Origin: an uncultured Chloroflexaceae bacterium
GTDB lineage: Bacteria; Chloroflexota; Chloroflexia; Chloroflexales; Chloroflexaceae
Reading direction: 5' to 3'
DNA: 8,629 nt
Assembly (NCBI GenBank): GCA_937141995.1
Contig: CAKZQX010000811.1
Location: forward strand, 1-8,629
The notes under the pieces are model-generated. The model searched no databases and was not told where the DNA came from. It saw only the letters and a program-made list of their open reading frames with translations. Of the stretch, positions 1 through 5,390 are shown in pieces; the first letter of the stretch is position 1, and every line of letters begins with the position of its first letter. Position numbers and translations under genes: made by a program.

Positions 1-74
1 AGAAAGTAGACGTAACAAAACAGTAGTGTCAGAAAGACAAAGATCTCATTTCGATATTGTCGCAGCCATCGCAT
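1..74 (-). CDS. N-terminus of a membrane protein (partial, runs off window)
   Basis: An ATG at 74-72 on the minus strand opens 24 codons that remain open to the window edge, beginning MRWLRQYRNEIF and continuing into a hydrophobic stretch with aromatic residues. An AGGAG ribosome-binding site (85-81) sits 6 nt upstream, and the start lies 30 bp after the stop of the preceding glycosyltransferase, so it looks like the next cistron of the same operon. A short basic, amphipathic start followed by a membrane helix fits an integral membrane protein. In glycan clusters such proteins are often GT39/GT87-like glycosyltransferases or flippases, but the visible part is too short to choose. The gene call is inferred from the ribosome-binding site, spacing and composition; function is unknown. 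Confidence 0.6.
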   Translation of the reverse strand, partial: MRWLRQYRNEIFVFLTLLFCYVYF

Positions 75-104
75 AGGGCTCTCCTGGTAGCGTTGCAACC
101 GAAA

Positions 105-1028
105 CTACATTGACGGTAAGACCCGCAGTAATTTCCGGAAAGCATAATGTTTCTGGCGTTGTTGGGCGTTCGCCGTGAGCAGATAGTACCAGAATCCGGG
201 ACCAATACGCAGTAAACAGCTAAAACCAACAATAAGCTTGAGCAGATTGGCCGAGGTTGTGCCATAATATCTGCGAAAAAAAGCCACACGGCTCAGATAG
301 AGCTGGATTAACATCTCCACCCGCACCGGTTTACTACTGCCGCCCCAGAGATGAATGGCTTCAACATACGGATAAAAATAGACTTTCCAGCCGTTTTGTT
401 TGAAGCGGTAGCACCAGTCCACCTCTTCCGAGTACATAAAATAGCTCTCGTCCAGCATGCCAAGCTGTTCAATCGCCGTAGCGCGGACCAGCATATATGC
501 GCCCATAATGACATCGACTTCGCGGATATCATTAAAATTCCAGTAGGTCATCCGATAGGTACCGAAGAGCCGGCTTTTTGGGAAGAGCCGTTCTAACTGG
601 GTGGCAATCAGCAGTTCGGTGAAGAGGGTCGGAAAGGTGGTACAGGATGGTTGCAGCCGGCCATCGGCATAGCGCAGCTTGCAGCCGACCATGCCCGCGT
701 CGGGATGCGCGTCCATAAAAGCAACCGTCTGCGCAATGGTCTGATCGCGCACAAAGGCATCGCTGTTTAACAGCAGCACATACCGCCCGCGGCTACCGCG
801 GATCGCCTGGTTGTTGGCGCGGGCAAAGCCGACATTCTCGGTGTTGGCAATCAGATGCACATCGGGAAATGTAGTACGTACCATCTCCTGACTGCCGTCG
901 CTCGAGGCATTATCCACGACAATAATTTCATACGTCAAATCGTGGGTATAGCTCTTGATATCGTTGATACAGTCGGCAAGTAACTGGCGCGTGTTCCAAT
1001 TTACAATAATAATCGACACGTCAGGCAT
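105..1028 (-). CDS. GT2 family glycosyltransferase, rhamnosyltransferase-like (GT-A fold)
   Basis: Complete 307-residue protein of normal length for the WbbL/RfbF-like rhamnosyltransferase branch of GT2, which transfers a sugar from an NDP-sugar to a growing lipid-linked glycan at the cytoplasmic membrane face. Visible motifs are the N-terminal strand SIIIVNWN (5-12), the nucleotide-binding VVDNASSDGS (37-46), NVGFARANN (65-73), the metal-binding DxD-equivalent NSD (88-90) in VLLLNSD, and the acceptor/catalytic-base segment EEVDWCYR (201-208). The C-terminal part (about 236-290) is hydrophobic and aromatic and may lie on the membrane. The ATG start has AGGAG (1043-1039) 10 nt upstream. It follows the GT4 gene by 52 bp and precedes a membrane-protein start by 30 bp, so it is probably the third gene of a short operon. 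Family is clear; sugar specificity is not readable, and rhamnose is only a family-level suggestion. Confidence 0.9.
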   Translation of the reverse strand: MPDVSIIIVNWNTRQLLADCINDIKSYTHDLTYEIIVVDNASSDGSQEMVRTTFPDVHLIANTENVGFARANNQAIRGSRGRYVLLLNSDAFVRDQTIAQTVAFMDAHPDAGMVGCKLRYADGRLQPSCTTFPTLFTELLIATQLERLFPKSRLFGTYRMTYWNFNDIREVDVIMGAYMLVRATAIEQLGMLDESYFMYSEEVDWCYRFKQNGWKVYFYPYVEAIHLWGGSSKPVRVEMLIQLYLSRVAFFRRYYGTTSANLLKLIVGFSCLLRIGPGFWYYLLTANAQQRQKHYAFRKLLRVLPSM

Positions 1029-1080
1029 ACTGGTTATGCTCCTGAATTACTCTGCTCACATGGTGGCGTATGTGCCGGTA

Positions 1081-2319
1081 TCAGGCGCGTTCGGCGCTCA
1101 TATCCGGGTGGCGCACGGCTGGTCTGGTTCTGGTCGGTGTAGCTACAGCTTCGAGAAACTCATTGAACTGCCGGCCAATGCTGCTCCAGTCATAGCGGGC
1201 GGCAACGGCCTGGCGGCCCTGCCGGCTCAGGCGCGCACGCAGGTCGGCATCGTCCAGCAGGCGGAGCACGGTTGCCGCAAACGCGGCCGGCGTGTCGGCC
1301 CGCAAGATCTCCTGCTCCGGTAGCAGATCCAGCCCCTCGGCCCCCTTTGCCGTGGCGACGACCGGCGTCCCGGCGGCCAGTGCCTCCAGAATTTTGAGTC
1401 GCGTGCCACCGCCCTGGCGCAGCGGAACAACATTTACCCAACTGCGCGCCAGGGTCGGGCGAATGTCGTCCAGGTAGCCCGTAAACATGACATTCCGGTG
1501 TTCCGGCAGGCGCTCAATCGGCACGCCATCCAGCTTGCCGGTGATGGCGAGTTTGACCGCCGGGCGTTGCGCCTGGATCAGCGGGAAGATCTCGCTCAGG
1601 AAGAACTGCATGGCATCAAAGTTGGGGCCGTAGGTCAGCGCACCGGAGTAGATCAGCGTATTCGGTGCGGGCGGCCCAAAATCCTGCGCATAGTGCGCAA
1701 CATCCACCCCGTTCGGCACAACCTGAATGTTGGCATAGTCCGGCACTACCTGGCGGACCCGGGACTGCTCCTGAGCCGACACCACTGTGCCGCCGTCGAA
1801 CGCGCGCAGCAGTCCGGCAACATAGCGTGAGAGTTTCCACCAGGTCAACCCGCTCCGCAGTTTTTGGGGCAACGGCTGCTGTCTGACAAAGCGGTCATAA
1901 AAAACCGTTAACTCGATCTCTTCAAAGATTTTGCGCGCATCAGGAACAAGCTGCGCATAGGGCACCATATCAATTTGTGAAGCAATAACCAGGTCAAACG
2001 GCTGCTCCCGGCAGGTCTGCTCAACCAGGGCATGCAGTTCCTGGCTGTAGGTATCGATCACCGACCGCGGCTTTGCTGCAAAGAAGCCCGCCAGCGCCTG
2101 GAGGCGGTTGGGTTGGAACGGACGATAAGGGGCAACGGCTACCTGCCGGCAATACTGCCGCAGCACGGCCAGGTCTGCCGCCGTCACCTCCTCGGACGCA
2201 AACGAGAGCAACACCAGTTCGTGCCGGGCCGCAAGATGCCGGAGCAGGTTGAAGATGCGGATCTTCGCGCCATTATTGGCCGGATAGGGAAACCAGCGTG
2301 ACAGGAAGAGCATTCGCAT
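1081..2319 (-). CDS. GT4 family glycosyltransferase (GT-B fold)
   Basis: About 412 residues with a GT-B layout. The N-terminal acceptor domain begins MLFLSRWFPYPANNGAKIR, a glycine/Asn-containing first loop followed by a basic helix as in many GT4 enzymes. The linker has PNGVD, typical of the domain junction, then IYSGALTYGPN opens the C-terminal NDP-sugar domain. The donor-binding helix GGGTRLKILEALAAGTPVVAT carries the E-x7-E-type region. It is probably a retaining transferase adding a hexose to a lipid-linked oligosaccharide in the cytoplasm. The reading frame extends to a GTG at 2337, but GAGGT just after that GTG (around 2335-2331) looks like the ribosome-binding site for the ATG at 2319, with 11 nt spacing, so I start there; ATG 2313 is also possible. 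It lies between two GT2 genes with 45-52 bp gaps. The resemblance to sugar transferases of exopolysaccharide systems is from memory of the family; the substrate is unknown. Confidence 0.88.
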   Translation of the reverse strand: MRMLFLSRWFPYPANNGAKIRIFNLLRHLAARHELVLLSFASEEVTAADLAVLRQYCRQVAVAPYRPFQPNRLQALAGFFAAKPRSVIDTYSQELHALVEQTCREQPFDLVIASQIDMVPYAQLVPDARKIFEEIELTVFYDRFVRQQPLPQKLRSGLTWWKLSRYVAGLLRAFDGGTVVSAQEQSRVRQVVPDYANIQVVPNGVDVAHYAQDFGPPAPNTLIYSGALTYGPNFDAMQFFLSEIFPLIQAQRPAVKLAITGKLDGVPIERLPEHRNVMFTGYLDDIRPTLARSWVNVVPLRQGGGTRLKILEALAAGTPVVATAKGAEGLDLLPEQEILRADTPAAFAATVLRLLDDADLRARLSRQGRQAVAARYDWSSIGRQFNEFLEAVATPTRTRPAVRHPDMSAERA

Positions 2320-2364
2320 AGTCGCGTTATACCTCACTAAATCTGCATTCTAGAGAATCGTCCG

Positions 2365-3282
2365 TTACTTATCCGGCGCGACATAGCCAACTCGTCCGGC
2401 GAAATAGTCCCACACGGCGCGCAGCATCACATTGCGCTGCGTGCGCTGCGCGCGCCATTTGGGGCGCACACTCCAACTGATCAGGGTCCGCCCATACTCC
2501 AGCAGCAGAGTATGCACCCAGGCACGCCAGCCCATCCCCGCCGCGCGGAGAAAGAGCAGCCGGTTGCGCGTCATGTAGTAGTGAACAAACGGCGTGGCGG
2601 CCCGCTCCACAATCGAGATCTTGTGCCGGATGTGAGCCTGCGGCACATGCACAATCCGAAAACCCGCCTGCGCCACCCGCACACACCACTCGGTCTCTTC
2701 ATAGTACATAAAGAAGCGCGGATCGAGCAGACCCGCCCGTTCCAGGGCAGCGCGGCGAATAAGCAGCGCACAGCCGGTCACAAAATCAACCGACCGCGGC
2801 GCGCTCCCGAACTGCCCGGTATCTGTTTCGTTCAGGCCGGCCATGCGCGTGGTACCCCGCTGCCAGTCGATCATGCCCCCGGACGACCAGACGACTGCGG
2901 GATGGTCGTAGTAGTAAATCGTCGGCCCCACAATGCCGATGGATAGATCAGCCTCAGCGACCGCCACCAGGTGCTGCAGGAAGTCGGGCGCGACCTCGGT
3001 ATCATTGTTCAGCAGCAGCACATATGCCGCTCCCTGCTCCAGCGCATAGGTAATACCGACATTATTGCCCGCCGCAAATCCCAGGTTTGCCCCGGTCTGG
3101 ATAATCGTCAGGTCCGGGTATGTGGCGCGAAAAGCGGCAATGGAGTCATCTGCGGAGTCGTTATCGACCACCACGATCTGCATATTGGGATACTGCACCT
3201 GCTCCAGGGAGCGCAGGCAGGCCAGGGTATCCGTCCGTCCGTTGTAATTCAAAACGACAATCGCAACCGATGGAGGCGTCAT
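2365..3282 (-). CDS. GT2 family glycosyltransferase, rhamnosyltransferase-like
   Basis: About 305 residues, a second GT2 enzyme of the same general type as the one at 105-1028 but clearly divergent from it. Motifs: VAIVVLNYNG at the N-terminus, VVDNDSADDS for nucleotide binding, NLGFAAGNN, the metal-binding NND in LLLNNDTEV, and EETEWCVR carrying the probable catalytic base. Like its relative it should act on the cytoplasmic membrane face, adding one sugar to a polyprenyl-linked glycan. The frame is open to a GTG at 3288, but AAGGA ending 9 nt before the ATG at 3282 favours that ATG (MTPPSVAIVVLN). It is the first gene of the left operon, with the GT4 gene 45 bp downstream. Its start lies only 48 bp from the edge of the 3336-3553 mobile element, so the native promoter may have been displaced or replaced. 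Donor sugar cannot be told. Confidence 0.9.
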   Translation of the reverse strand: MTPPSVAIVVLNYNGRTDTLACLRSLEQVQYPNMQIVVVDNDSADDSIAAFRATYPDLTIIQTGANLGFAAGNNVGITYALEQGAAYVLLLNNDTEVAPDFLQHLVAVAEADLSIGIVGPTIYYYDHPAVVWSSGGMIDWQRGTTRMAGLNETDTGQFGSAPRSVDFVTGCALLIRRAALERAGLLDPRFFMYYEETEWCVRVAQAGFRIVHVPQAHIRHKISIVERAATPFVHYYMTRNRLLFLRAAGMGWRAWVHTLLLEYGRTLISWSVRPKWRAQRTQRNVMLRAVWDYFAGRVGYVAPDK

Positions 3283-3330
3283 GTACACCTTTCCTTCGCT
3301 CGTGTCACCAGCAATCCGGCGCGGATGTGT

Positions 3331-3335
3331 TATTG
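3331..3335. repeat. Target-site duplication, left copy (TATTG)
   Basis: TATTG directly abuts the left terminal inverted repeat and is exactly repeated directly after the right terminal repeat at 3554-3558. This is the footprint expected from a cut-and-paste transposition event with a 5-bp stagger. Confidence 0.8.
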
Positions 3336-3351
3336 ACAGGAGTTACGCAGT
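3336..3351 (+). repeat. Left terminal inverted repeat of the MITE
   Basis: ACAGGAGTTACGCAGT; pairs with 3538-3553 with two mismatches (positions 7 and 14). It directly follows the TATTG duplication. Confidence 0.85.
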
Positions 3352-3361
3352 CGGTTCCCAA

Positions 3362-3377
3362 CCAGGCGTTTGCCTGG
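3362..3377. repeat. Left-arm sub-hairpin of the MITE
   Basis: CCAGGC-GTTT-GCCTGG: a perfect 6-bp stem with a four-base loop inside the left arm. Together with the right-arm hairpin and the central palindrome it would let the element fold into a three-hairpin structure on either strand. Confidence 0.7.
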
Positions 3378-3420
3378 ACAAACGGCCCGATTCGCCTCCG
3401 GCAGGGCGGAATAGGACATC

Positions 3421-3467
3421 CTTTTTCCGGAACATGTGGCACGACGTGCCACATGTTCCGGAAAAAG
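3421..3467. repeat. Perfect 23-bp central palindrome with 1-base loop
   Basis: The left arm 3421-3443 (starting CTTTTTCCGG, ending GGCACG) is the exact reverse complement of 3445-3467, separated only by the A at 3444. It forms the centre of the MITE. Both strands end in AAAAAG at the 3' side of the stem, not in a T-tract, so it does not have the layout of an intrinsic terminator. A stem this long could extrude as a cruciform or, if transcribed, form a strong RNA hairpin. Confidence 0.9.
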
Positions 3468-3514
3468 CTAGAAACGTACCATGCTGCCGCAGGCGAAATG
3501 CACCGTTATCGGGA

Positions 3515-3531
3515 GCAAACGGCCCGTTTGC
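3515..3531. repeat. Right-arm sub-hairpin of the MITE
   Basis: GCAAACGG-C-CCGTTTGC: a perfect 8-bp stem around one base. The 11-mer CAAACGGCCCG within it (3516-3526) is also present in the same orientation in the left arm (3379-3389), so the element carries a direct repeat as well as inverted ones. Confidence 0.75.
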
Positions 3532-3537
3532 ATGCAC

Positions 3538-3553
3538 ACCGCGTAAGTCCTGT
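3538..3553 (-). repeat. Right terminal inverted repeat of the MITE
   Basis: Read on the minus strand it is ACAGGACTTACGCGGT, matching the left end at 14 of 16 positions. It is directly followed by TATTG. Confidence 0.85.
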
Positions 3554-3558
3554 TATTG
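3554..3558. repeat. Target-site duplication, right copy (TATTG)
   Basis: Exact copy of 3331-3335 abutting the right terminal repeat. Confidence 0.8.
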
Positions 3559-3764
3559 ATATACGTAGGGTGTGAGTGTTACGATACCAGAAACAACTGA
3601 AATTGGGTTAAATTTCGGTGAATGAAATCTGACAGCTTTGTAAGCCAAGGTCGGTATTTCTATTCATCATCAGGCCATTGCATAACAAGAGCGGTGGCGT
3701 TACTTCCCCGGAAGAGCAACGCGGCTCGTGTGCTTGCATCAGTCCAGGTTAATAGCACCCGGCG
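3559..3764. other. Gene-free spacer between MITE and propeller gene
   Basis: About 206 bp, moderately AT-rich compared with the genes around it, lying downstream of the propeller gene and upstream of the left glycosyltransferase block. I see no convincing ORF with a ribosome-binding site, no tRNA or other RNA gene, and no clear sigma-70 promoter on the minus strand. It may hold the original promoter of the left operon, now separated from it by the inserted element. The only structure noted is the weak hairpin at 3697-3722. Confidence 0.5.
3697..3722 (-). terminator. Weak terminator-like hairpin after the propeller gene
   Basis: On the minus strand GCGTT...AACGC encloses CTTC-CGGG-GAAG, with a small internal loop between the two stem parts, 42 nt after the propeller stop codon. 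The following bases (CACCGCTCTTGTT) are only mildly T-rich, so this is a tentative end of the right transcription unit. Confidence 0.25.
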
Positions 3765-5390
3765 CTAACGCCGCAGTCGCTCTTCCTTCCGGCGGCGTTT
3801 GTGCCAGGTGAAACCGCCATAGATTACCAGCATGCTGATGAGGGGCGTCAGGGCAATGCCGATGGTGGTTAAACTCGGCCCTTCCCACTCTAGTTCGCCA
3901 TCGGGAATCGGGGCTGACAATATTTCGGGCGCGATTGTCGGTATGGGTGTCGGTACAACCGGTTGCGTAGTTGCCGTTGCTGTGAGTGCCATCTCCGGCG
4001 TCGGTGTGAAGAATGCCGGTGCCGCAACCGCCGCGGTGTTGAGTGTCCGCCTGCTGTAGTGAATGCGCGTATCTTCAGTCGAGAAGATATCAATCCGCGA
4101 AAACCAGACCGCGTGGAGTTGATTGCCGTTCGTTAGTGCCAGGCGGGGCCACTCCGGTTTGCGTTCATTACTGAAGACCACCTCCGGTGCCGACCAGGTT
4201 GTGCCATTCCAACTCAGGTGAAATAGCCCCAGATTACCAGCTTCGTCGCCTTCCAGATAGCCGCCCATCAGCAGATGAATAACCCCCGCGCTGTCCGTCA
4301 CCATACTGTAGACATCAAGCTGGTTATCAACTTTATACTCGCGGGCCACCACTCCCGGAATCGTAGCGGGCACACTCCAGTCGGCATCGTCGATGGCAAC
4401 CTGGTAGTAGAGCCGCCGGCTTTCGGCCCCGCGATATACCAGAAACGGATTGCCCTCAGCGGTGAGTGCCGGCGTGGTTTGCAACACGCCCTCTTCAGCA
4501 ACCCCGACCGGAACCGGCGCATTCCAGGTCTGCCCACCGTCGTCCGAGCGTCGGTAAACACCAAAGAGCGGCTCACCTTCGCCCGCATACCAGTCAAATC
4601 CTTCATCCCAGACCACATGCACCCGATCCCGCTGATCAATTTTGATCTGCGGTCGGTTGGCTCCCTCGAAGTCCCGCGAGAGATTGATCGGCCAGGACCA
4701 GACCTTCTCCACATCACTCGAGTGACGATAAAAGAGTTGCGCGCAGTCAGGACAGACCTGGCGCGGGGCGGTGAGATCGTCTACAATCGTTCGGGTGTAA
4801 AGTGTATGCAGCCGACCGCTGCTATCTACCGCCATAGCATTGTAGTAGGCTGCTCCGGTGCTTATAGTATACGATGGACTCCAGGCCGCCGCCGACCAGG
4901 CCTGCTCCCAGGGAGCATGGAAGTAATCGATCCCAAAACCATTGCGAAACAGGATATGTAAGCGTCCCGCGCGCCCCATAACGATGCTATTGCGCATTGT
5001 CAGACCAACGACGCCAAAACCAGCCGCAAAAAGTTCATTCTCGGGTGACCAGCCCCCATTGCGGAAGTCACGGTAGATGAGCGCATCACGTCGATCCTGC
5101 AAAGGTGTCGCATCTGCACTTTCGCCGGCCGGCGCTGTGTCAGCCAGTGCTGCATCGGCCGGCGCTGTGTCGGCCAGATCATCCCTCGGCTTAATCGGCC
5201 GTGAACGCTCGGCATGCCAGATTACATGCACGCTGCCGTCGGGTCCGGTTACCAGATCGGGAAACCAGCCGCTGCCAAGTTCAATCGGCGCTGACCAGCC
5301 GTTCGTCTGGGCTCCGACCGGCAGGGGAATCGGCATACTCCCCACCACCAGGAACAGCAGTAGCAGGAGTGGTAGATAGCGCTTGCTCAC
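3765..5390 (-). CDS. Secreted, C-terminally membrane-anchored seven-repeat beta-propeller (sialidase/BNR-like)
   Basis: About 541 residues (543 from the alternative ATG at 5396; positions here use that count). A signal peptide occupies about 1-29 (KRYLPLLLLLFLVVG, ending VGAQ). Residues 30-450 contain seven W-S/N-x-P segments (near 34, 116, 172, 233, 291, 340, 401), each followed 20-35 residues later by a G-x-x-H-x-x-W/Y/F-like strand (near 53, 144, 194, 257, 315, 371, 425; the fifth lacks His). This is the pattern of a seven-bladed propeller. One perfect Asp-box, SDDGGQTW (284-291), links it to the BNR/sialidase-like superfamily. I see no F/YRIP motif, so catalytic sialidase activity is not supported. 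A Thr/Pro-rich stalk (464-492), a membrane helix (about 509-529) and a basic tail HKRRRKEERLRR anchor it. Cys215 and Cys218 (CPDC) are its only cysteines. It overlaps the ligase gene by 4 bp, suggesting coupled translation. It is probably a surface glycan-binding or structural protein. Confidence 0.85.
   Translation of the reverse strand: MSKRYLPLLLLLFLVVGSMPIPLPVGAQTNGWSAPIELGSGWFPDLVTGPDGSVHVIWHAERSRPIKPRDDLADTAPADAALADTAPAGESADATPLQDRRDALIYRDFRNGGWSPENELFAAGFGVVGLTMRNSIVMGRAGRLHILFRNGFGIDYFHAPWEQAWSAAAWSPSYTISTGAAYYNAMAVDSSGRLHTLYTRTIVDDLTAPRQVCPDCAQLFYRHSSDVEKVWSWPINLSRDFEGANRPQIKIDQRDRVHVVWDEGFDWYAGEGEPLFGVYRRSDDGGQTWNAPVPVGVAEEGVLQTTPALTAEGNPFLVYRGAESRRLYYQVAIDDADWSVPATIPGVVAREYKVDNQLDVYSMVTDSAGVIHLLMGGYLEGDEAGNLGLFHLSWNGTTWSAPEVVFSNERKPEWPRLALTNGNQLHAVWFSRIDIFSTEDTRIHYSRRTLNTAAVAAPAFFTPTPEMALTATATTQPVVPTPIPTIAPEILSAPIPDGELEWEGPSLTTIGIALTPLISMLVIYGGFTWHKRRRKEERLRR
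5126..5177 (-). repeat. 30-bp-period tandem duplication inside the propeller gene
   Basis: A 22-bp unit at 5126-5147 recurs at 5156-5177 with one difference (A at 5142, G at 5172). The 30-bp period keeps the frame and encodes LADTAPAD-AA-LADTAPAG. It falls in a low-complexity Ala/Asp/Thr/Pro loop (about residues 70-100) between the two strands that would otherwise complete blade one, so it reads as an expanded surface loop and a possible site of length variation between strains. Confidence 0.75.

Larger units (their letters stand above)
3336..3553. mobile_element. 218-bp palindromic MITE-like element
   Basis: Non-coding element bounded by 16-bp terminal inverted repeats: ACAGGAGTTACGCAGT on the left (3336-3351), and on the right (3538-3553), read inwards, ACAGGACTTACGCGGT, 14 of 16 identical. 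It is flanked by a perfect 5-bp direct repeat TATTG. The whole element is roughly symmetric, with arms of 108 and 109 bp around a single central base. The arms match in three blocks: the termini, a middle 24-bp block (3381-3404 against 3483-3506, 19 of 24 matching, sharing AACGG and TTCGCCT), and a perfect 23-bp centre. Each arm also contains its own small hairpin. There is no transposase, so it would be mobilised in trans by an IS with the same ends. The parent IS family cannot be named from sequence alone. It lies between two glycan gene blocks, 48 bp upstream of the GT2 start. Confidence 0.85.

Noticed and set aside
29..289. 86-codon minus-strand frame overlapping the end of the first GT2 gene
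   Set aside because: It overlaps a clear glycosyltransferase in another frame and the well-supported membrane-protein start at 74; no domain resemblance.
2347..2358. Short palindrome ATTCTAGAGAAT between the second GT2 and GT4 genes
   Set aside because: Five-base arms only, single occurrence, no T-tract or known operator; likely chance.
3314..3326. Small hairpin ATCCG-GCG-CGGAT between the MITE and the GT2 start
   Set aside because: Five-base stem in a GC-rich leader; too small to call regulatory without comparison.
3333..3338. Perfect TTGACA (-35-like) made by the duplication and the left MITE end on the plus strand
   Set aside because: No -10-like hexamer lies 16-18 bp downstream and there is no plus-strand gene to drive.
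3343..3537. 64-codon minus-strand reading frame across the palindromic region
   Set aside because: It lies within the MITE, has no ribosome-binding site and owes its openness to the repeated structure; several overlapping frames on the plus strand are equally open.
4275..4961. 228-codon plus-strand open frame opposite the propeller gene
   Set aside because: Antisense shadow of a gene with signal peptide, repeats and anchor; no ribosome-binding site or recognisable domain.
3765..5390. Annotation as an active sialidase (neuraminidase)
   Set aside because: One Asp-box shows fold kinship, but no F/YRIP motif or arginine triad could be identified; only propeller-like architecture is supported.
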